From NCBI GenBank assembly GCA_021234155.1, contig JAJEKV010000028.1:11860134-11924133 (forward strand): a DNA stretch of 64,000 nt. The letters run 5' to 3'. The translations under genes and the position numbers were made by a program. This stretch comes from Isoetes taiwanensis. Its lineage: Eukaryota; Streptophyta; Lycopodiopsida; Isoetales; Isoetaceae. The notes beneath the pieces were generated by a model. It made no database searches, was not told where the DNA came from, and saw only the letters and a program-made list of their open reading frames with translations. Below are positions 58,801-64,000 of this stretch, piece after piece (the first letter of the stretch is position 1; every line of letters begins with the position of its first letter).

Positions 58801-61130
58801 ATTAGCTGCACCAGAACCAAAGACGTAAGGCTATGGCAGATCTCCTGTGGCTATATGAAATTCCTGCAAATACCATTCTGCTTTCAAAATAACATGAGGC
58901 ATATAATTTAGACCAATAAATCAAAACCTTATAGGCTTACTTGTAAATTCTGCCAAGCTTGTTGAATGTATGATAGCACAGTGGGCCTTCCAAAACCATC
59001 ATCCCTGCCAGGGTCTAGCATAAACCTTCCTGCTTTACTATTTCAAAACACACGTTTACTTTTCCGTTTCTTCATGACTATCTGGACTTTTGTATCAGAG
59101 CTCTGGATCATAAGCAGAAAAAAATCTTACTCACATTGCCCGCTATCCAATGAGATACTGTTGCACCCAGAATCCTTTTGACCTAGAACACTGCTTTCCA
59201 GAGCAAAAAGTATTGTACTTGTGCAGTAACTATGCTCAAGGGATGATCAAAGGAGACCTCCTTCAACGACAAAACCATACCTTCGAGCTTTTTCTGGAAG
59301 CTAGGGGAAAGGAAAGCACAGGAGAGAAAAATCTGAAGATTGCCCTGCTTTGATAATGCCTTTGACGTGCGAATGGAGCAAGAAGAGAAATCCCAAGCCC
59401 ATGGCAACTGTAAAAATATGGCTGAACAGTAACTTCGAAAAATATTGTAATAGCGCCTCAATATGCTGGACTTTTTGCCTTTTTATAATGCTTCATATGC
59501 CATAGCCACAACCTTCATCCGATTTGATTCAAATAGTCCCGCAAGCACTTGCAAAGACGAAATTCAAATAGCCTCGCAAGGGGAGTTGCAAGCCAGAAGG
59601 GAACATTGCATTCAAGATGAACCTAAATTGTTGCACTGATCTTCATTTCCATCCTTTTCTTTGATGAACCTGACAACTAAGTGCAGCAGGCCCTTTATTA
59701 GCAGCAGGCCCTTTATGAGAAGGTTCAATTTGAATGGCACTTACCTGGGTGCGAAGCTGGTAGTGAGAACAAAGCCCACTTCTAGATGAAACCTTCACAA
59801 AAATAAAAATAAATGAGGAAATGTGGATGAAAAAAACAGTTAATGATAATGCACAAAGCTTGAAGGTGCAGATAATGCTTGATAATGCACAAAGCTTGAA
59901 GGTGCAGATGAAGCATCTATTGCACATGTTTCAAAACCGGATAAACTCGAAACACTAAGTAATCAGCGAATCTATGTGGTCATTTAAAGAACAGTAAAAA
60001 CATTATTATTCGGTCATTTTTATTCGGTAAAACATTATGGAACTCATAGAAAAAGATGAAAAAGTTAATCGTTAAGAGCTTACCTATCAGAAATAGTAAG
60101 CCGCAGTAGAGCGGTGCCTGATGCTGAGGCCTGGCAATAGAATCAGACAAAACAATTTCACAATTTATCAAATGTTCCATTTACTTGCATCTATTCACAA
60201 CTATAGTTTTAAATCACCACGAAATTTAGGTTGAAATGCATCAGGATACTATATGATATGGTGTGCAAACCTGCTTCAATGTTTAACAGTAGTATGAACA
60301 ATGCAAGCTGATTGTTGCAGACTGCTATGGTCCCTGAATGTCAAACTCTGATCTAGATGAAAAACCAGACATGGAGATGAAAAACTTCACAAAAACTCAG
60401 CCAAACTGTGGAGATGAAAAACCTCAGCCAAACATGGAGATGAAAAATCTTACAAAAACTTAAGCTTTGAAGGCAACAAAAAACTTGGTTGAGAATCTTA
60501 CCTCATAGTATCGGCTCCAGAAGTAAAAGAAGGACAACTCCATTATAATTTCGAATGGCCTTTAAATTCGAAGGGCTTTCTGTATCTGATTCGCCGATTC
60601 AATTGAAAAACGTGCTCACAGAAATGTAAAACTCAAACAGTTGCTTACAAAAAGGCGTGCACACAGACGGTGCTCTAGAAATAAGTGAGCAACTCCAAAC
60701 GCCAAGCCCTGCAAACGTCTTCATTAGTTTTAGGAACATGAGGGACTGCTAAGCCGACCAATGTAATCTACTCACATTTCCAGGATCCGACCCAGCCTTT
60801 GCGACCAACTCCAACGCTTTCAGTCCTGGAATAAAAAAAGGCTTGTTAGTTTCAGGGGGATCCGACCCAGCTGATCAGAAAATTTTAGGAAGATCCGGCC
60901 CCATTGATACTCACGTTTCACGTTTGCAAGAAAAATGCTATGTCCGAGTTAGGTGAGGCGCCAATATGAGACCATGAGGCGTCAAAAATGAGATGGAGAG
61001 AATGCTACTCGATGGAATTTCGTATAGCAGAGCAGTAGGCCATTCAGATTTTCGTCATTCAAATTCCTATCATTCAATGGCGGTGCCTGAGTTTGAAATC
61101 TTGGACAATCCTCGCATTCAATTCGAGCCA
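55801..61130. other. Gene-free stretch with small tandem duplications
   Basis: Seen here: the dyad GCCCGGCGATGCCGGGC at about 56168; a ~54-bp tandem pair at 58628-58698 (CACATGCAAATGCCGACAGA); and a ~38-bp pair at 59849-59908 (GATAATGCACAAAGCTTGAA). No supported exon was found on either strand. Confidence 0.4.
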
Positions 61131-61163
61131 CCAGCGTCCCGCTAGAGGGAACGCAAGCTGGAA

Positions 61164-61199
61164 GGGAACGCCGCATGCGGCGTAAGATGCGGCGTTCCC
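61164..61199. other. Perfect GC-rich hairpin
   Basis: GGGAACGCCGCAT (61164-61176) pairs perfectly with ATGCGGCGTTCCC (61187-61199) around a 10-nt loop that is itself GCGGCG-rich. Confidence 0.8.
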
Positions 61200-61279
61200 T
61201 TGGCACGGAACCCAACCCAATCCAAAAATAAAAAAGAAGATAGTGAAGAAACAATCAATAAACGATGGATAATATATAG

Positions 61280-62190
61280 CAAAATAACAGGGGGTTCCAG
61301 AAAGATTTGATATGGATATAAAAATAACAATTCCTAAAATCGTAGAACATATATCACTAAAACAATTGAATGACTTCTTATAAAAAAGACATAGATTCAA
61401 GATAAAAAATGATCACATTAGCTCACCAGGTACATTGGTTAAAGTAGTCTTATTAGAATATTGAGTATTTTGGTAGAGATTCAAGTCCCATATTTTATAT
61501 TCTAAAATCTTAGGCAAAGCCATTATAGAGGTTCGATATTTCCCCAAAACCTTAGGTGAAATCGTATTTCATATTTCAAAATCATAGGCGCCTCCAATCA
61601 TAAATGACTATATACGATCTGGATCGTAGGATCGACCAATTCGACGATTGTGGTAGCCTAGGGTGCACCTCGTTTAGAATATGTAGCAAAATAACTTGGG
61701 TTCGAGGGGGATTTGATATGGATGTAAAAATAACAATTCCTGAAACCATAGACCATATATCCCTAAAACAATCGAATAAGTTGGTATTAAAAAAACATAG
61801 ATTCAAGATAAAAAATAATCGCATTAGCTCACTGGGTATATTGGTTAAAGTAGTCTTAGTTAAGAGATTGAATTATTTTGGTAGAGGTTCGAGCTCTCGT
61901 ATTTCATATTCCAAAATCTTAGGCAAAGTCGTATAGAGATTCGATATTCCCTCAAAACCTGAGACGAAATCGTATTTCATATTTCAAAATCAGAGGGGCC
62001 TCCAATCATAAAGGACTATAAGAGATTCGATATTCCCTCAAAACCTGAGACGAAATCGTATTTCATATTTCAAAATTAGAGGGGCCTCCAATCATAAAGG
62101 ACTATATGATCTGGGGTCGTAGGATCGACGAATCCGATGACTGTGGTAGTCTAGGATGCACCTCGTTTAGAATATGTAGCAAAATAAAAT
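61280..62190 (+). repeat. Tandem ~408-bp repeat with tRNA-promoter-like boxes (SINE-like)
   Basis: Two long copies begin about 61280 and 61688, and a terminal fragment follows at 62180. Each has an A-box-like TAGCTCAC(C/T)(A/G)GG (61419; 61825) and about 60 bp later a B-box-like motif (GATTCAAGTCC at 61478; GGTTCGAGCTC at 61886). Copy 2 has an internal 86-bp perfect-looking tandem duplication (61935-62020, 62021-62106). The boxes suggest a tRNA-derived SINE ancestry, but no A-rich tail was found. Confidence 0.6.
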
Positions 62191-62427
62191 AATAGGAAAC
62201 GAAAACAAAATCATCTTTCCTTCTAAAGATCACATGCAAGCAACCTGCACACTATTATATAAACATTGTGGAATGCAGTAGTAGTATGCGTCAAGGCAGG
62301 TGTCATCCATGTGTGTGAGCCCCTCCAACACGACCTCATAAACATTTGGTATATGTATTTCTAACCATCTACGGCACCTGATGAAGCAGCTATCATTACA
62401 TCTAACTCAGCAATGTAAGCTTGTCAT

Positions 62428-62935
62428 CTTACATGATGATTCCATGTGTAGGAATAAGAGACAAAATAAAGCCACAACAATGACTAGTCATGGGTTATTC
62501 AAATGCATACAATCAGCACAGGAACTTAAGGAAAAAAAAGCACATCTATGAATGCCCTTGATCTTACAAGAACATGAGCATCTGGATATTAGAACATTTA
62601 TGATCACAATCACCATTTATTTATTTTCAACTACCAAGTGTAAGTAATTCCAGAATGTCTAATCAAGAAAAGAGGGAAAAAAATGATGCCATTGACAGAA
62701 TCATGACAGATGAGGCCTACAAAAAAATGAAATTTTCCTCTGTCTCATTCTATCTTGATTCCTTTCTACATAAATCCACTACACAGAAACATAATATTTG
62801 GCGTATCTGGAGCAATTCGTAGATGAGTCATTTCTTCTTCAATAATTGCAAAGCAAACTCTAACATGACAACAAACTCTGTCACTATAGCATTCGCCATC
62901 TCATAAGCACTAAATCCTAGGAGATGGAGCACGAT
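62428..62935 (+). repeat. Dispersed direct repeat, copy 2
   Basis: Partner of 52830-53200, longer by an insertion at about 62640-62750. It lacks clear TG...CA ends, primer site or polypurine tract, so an LTR identity is not supported. Confidence 0.7.
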
Positions 62936-64000
62936 CATGCAAGTTCATACCAGAAATTATACCAAAAAGCCATGAAAATGTTTCTTTCTCAATTTTTGAA
63001 AGTCGGAAAAATCTTCCGGCTGCCAATAAATCTTAAAACCTTAGGAAAATGACGTTGAAAAAAAACCAAAAAAGTTTTCATCCAAACCGGAAAATCCAAA
63101 TTTAAATAATAGATAGCACCATAATCTCATAGATAATAGGCAATAATATGATGGCTAAGATCTCCAAATTGTTGATTTCAATGTTTGAACAACTAAAATA
63201 ATATGTTTATTGGTCTTTGCTTAGGTGATGGTTGCTAATTGATGATATTGGTTGCCTTTATTTACGTGTAGCTTTCTTCACCGGGAGATGCCATGCACTT
63301 TTCTTTCATATGCAACATGTATATATTAATCATGGTATTATAGATGTTATTAAAATAAGAAATATTTTATATTTTGATCAAATGATGCTCAGTATAGGTA
63401 GGTTAGATTGGTAGGCTAGATTTCATGGAACATTCGTTGCTATTTTGAAATAGAAGGTGATCTATCATTCTCGTTCCCACACCAACTAGTCACATTTTAT
63501 TCCACATTCTTTAACAAAATATTATCATATCAAGTAAAGTACATCTAAATGCATATGTTATCATTCTTGTTCTTGACCAAATCAAATAGTCACATTTTAG
63601 CCTACATTCTTTCTATTCTATTCTACTTAACCACATATTAGCATATCAACATCTGAAAGCATATGTTAGGTAGGAAAAGTGGTGTTTGGGCAATTTCCAT
63701 TAAGATCTCAAATAAGAGATTCTAGAAGCGAAACAAAGGTGCAACATATAAATTTAAGAAAAATTAAACGATAACATGCCACCACTCAATATGTTGTTAA
63801 AAATGTAATAATGGATTTAGTGTGCCTTAGACCATAAAAGCTTATTGTTATTGCTTTTCATATAAGGGAATAGAACGAAGACTAAATTTTAGTGGAAGGT
63901 ATTGGTATCATTAAGATGAAATGTTAGTCACTATTATAGATCAGTGTGTGCTTTATGCAACATGAAGTCATAAATGGAGAATATTGGTATCACAAGTGCT
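62936..64000. other. Gene-free stretch to the window end
   Basis: AT-rich sequence. A short diverged direct repeat occurs at about 63470-63520 and 63560-63610 (TAGTCACATTTTA). No coding frame is supported. Confidence 0.45.

Noticed and set aside
52830-62935. An LTR retrotransposon bounded by the direct repeats
   Set aside because: No TG...CA ends, primer-binding site, polypurine tract or pol motif could be found.

Overview
The window is nuclear DNA from a land plant. It holds a 28-exon vacuolar-type ABCC transporter gene with plant-style introns, a phytocystatin-like gene, class III peroxidase remains, Copia and Ty3/Gypsy elements, a plant LINE with a zf-RVT domain, and many MITE-like inverted repeats. 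The species cannot be named from the sequence. Most of the window is transposon-derived or non-coding.

Region by region: (1) 1-470 is a decayed 3' end of an IGHMBP2/SMUBP-2-like SF1 helicase. 470-6550 is mostly empty, with one spliceable unidentified exon pair at 3362-3677. (2) 6553-14491 looks like one ~7.9 kb DNA transposon: 27-bp perfect terminal inverted repeats, an ATTT target duplication, and two convergent genes. One gene (+) encodes a coiled-coil RING protein; the other (-) encodes a long protein with a DDE/D-like core. A minisatellite lies between them. I cannot place it in a named superfamily; it is the best candidate here for something undescribed. (3) 14492-16840 holds a ~0.65 kb direct repeat with embedded foldback hairpins and further MITE-like elements. 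(4) 17155-29926 is a full-length, apparently intact ABCC1/ABCC2-type gene whose 28 exons join to exactly 1619 codons including the stop. (5) 30048-38460 is a retrotransposon cluster: a Copia element (31106-36628) with recognisable LTRs, primer-binding site and polypurine tract lies between two diverged LTR-like sequences of another Copia family. A peroxidase gene fragment lies inside the same interval. (6) 38482-39229 is a long-TIR MITE with GAATA target duplications. (7) 40672-41760 is a broken Ty3/Gypsy pol. (8) 42874-45134 is a 5'-truncated, internally deleted LINE with a ~16-bp target duplication. (9) 45390-47215 is a degenerate AGATTC-type minisatellite. (10) 47220-64000 holds a tRNA-like T arm, a two-module cystatin-like gene (49885-50394), two more long inverted-repeat elements, a dispersed repeat pair 9.6 kb apart, and a tandem SINE-like repeat at 61280-62190.

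The only gene that looks both complete and functional is the ABCC transporter; the cystatin-like gene is plausible but its 3' end is unresolved. All assignments come from reading motifs and splice signals by eye. No database search was run.
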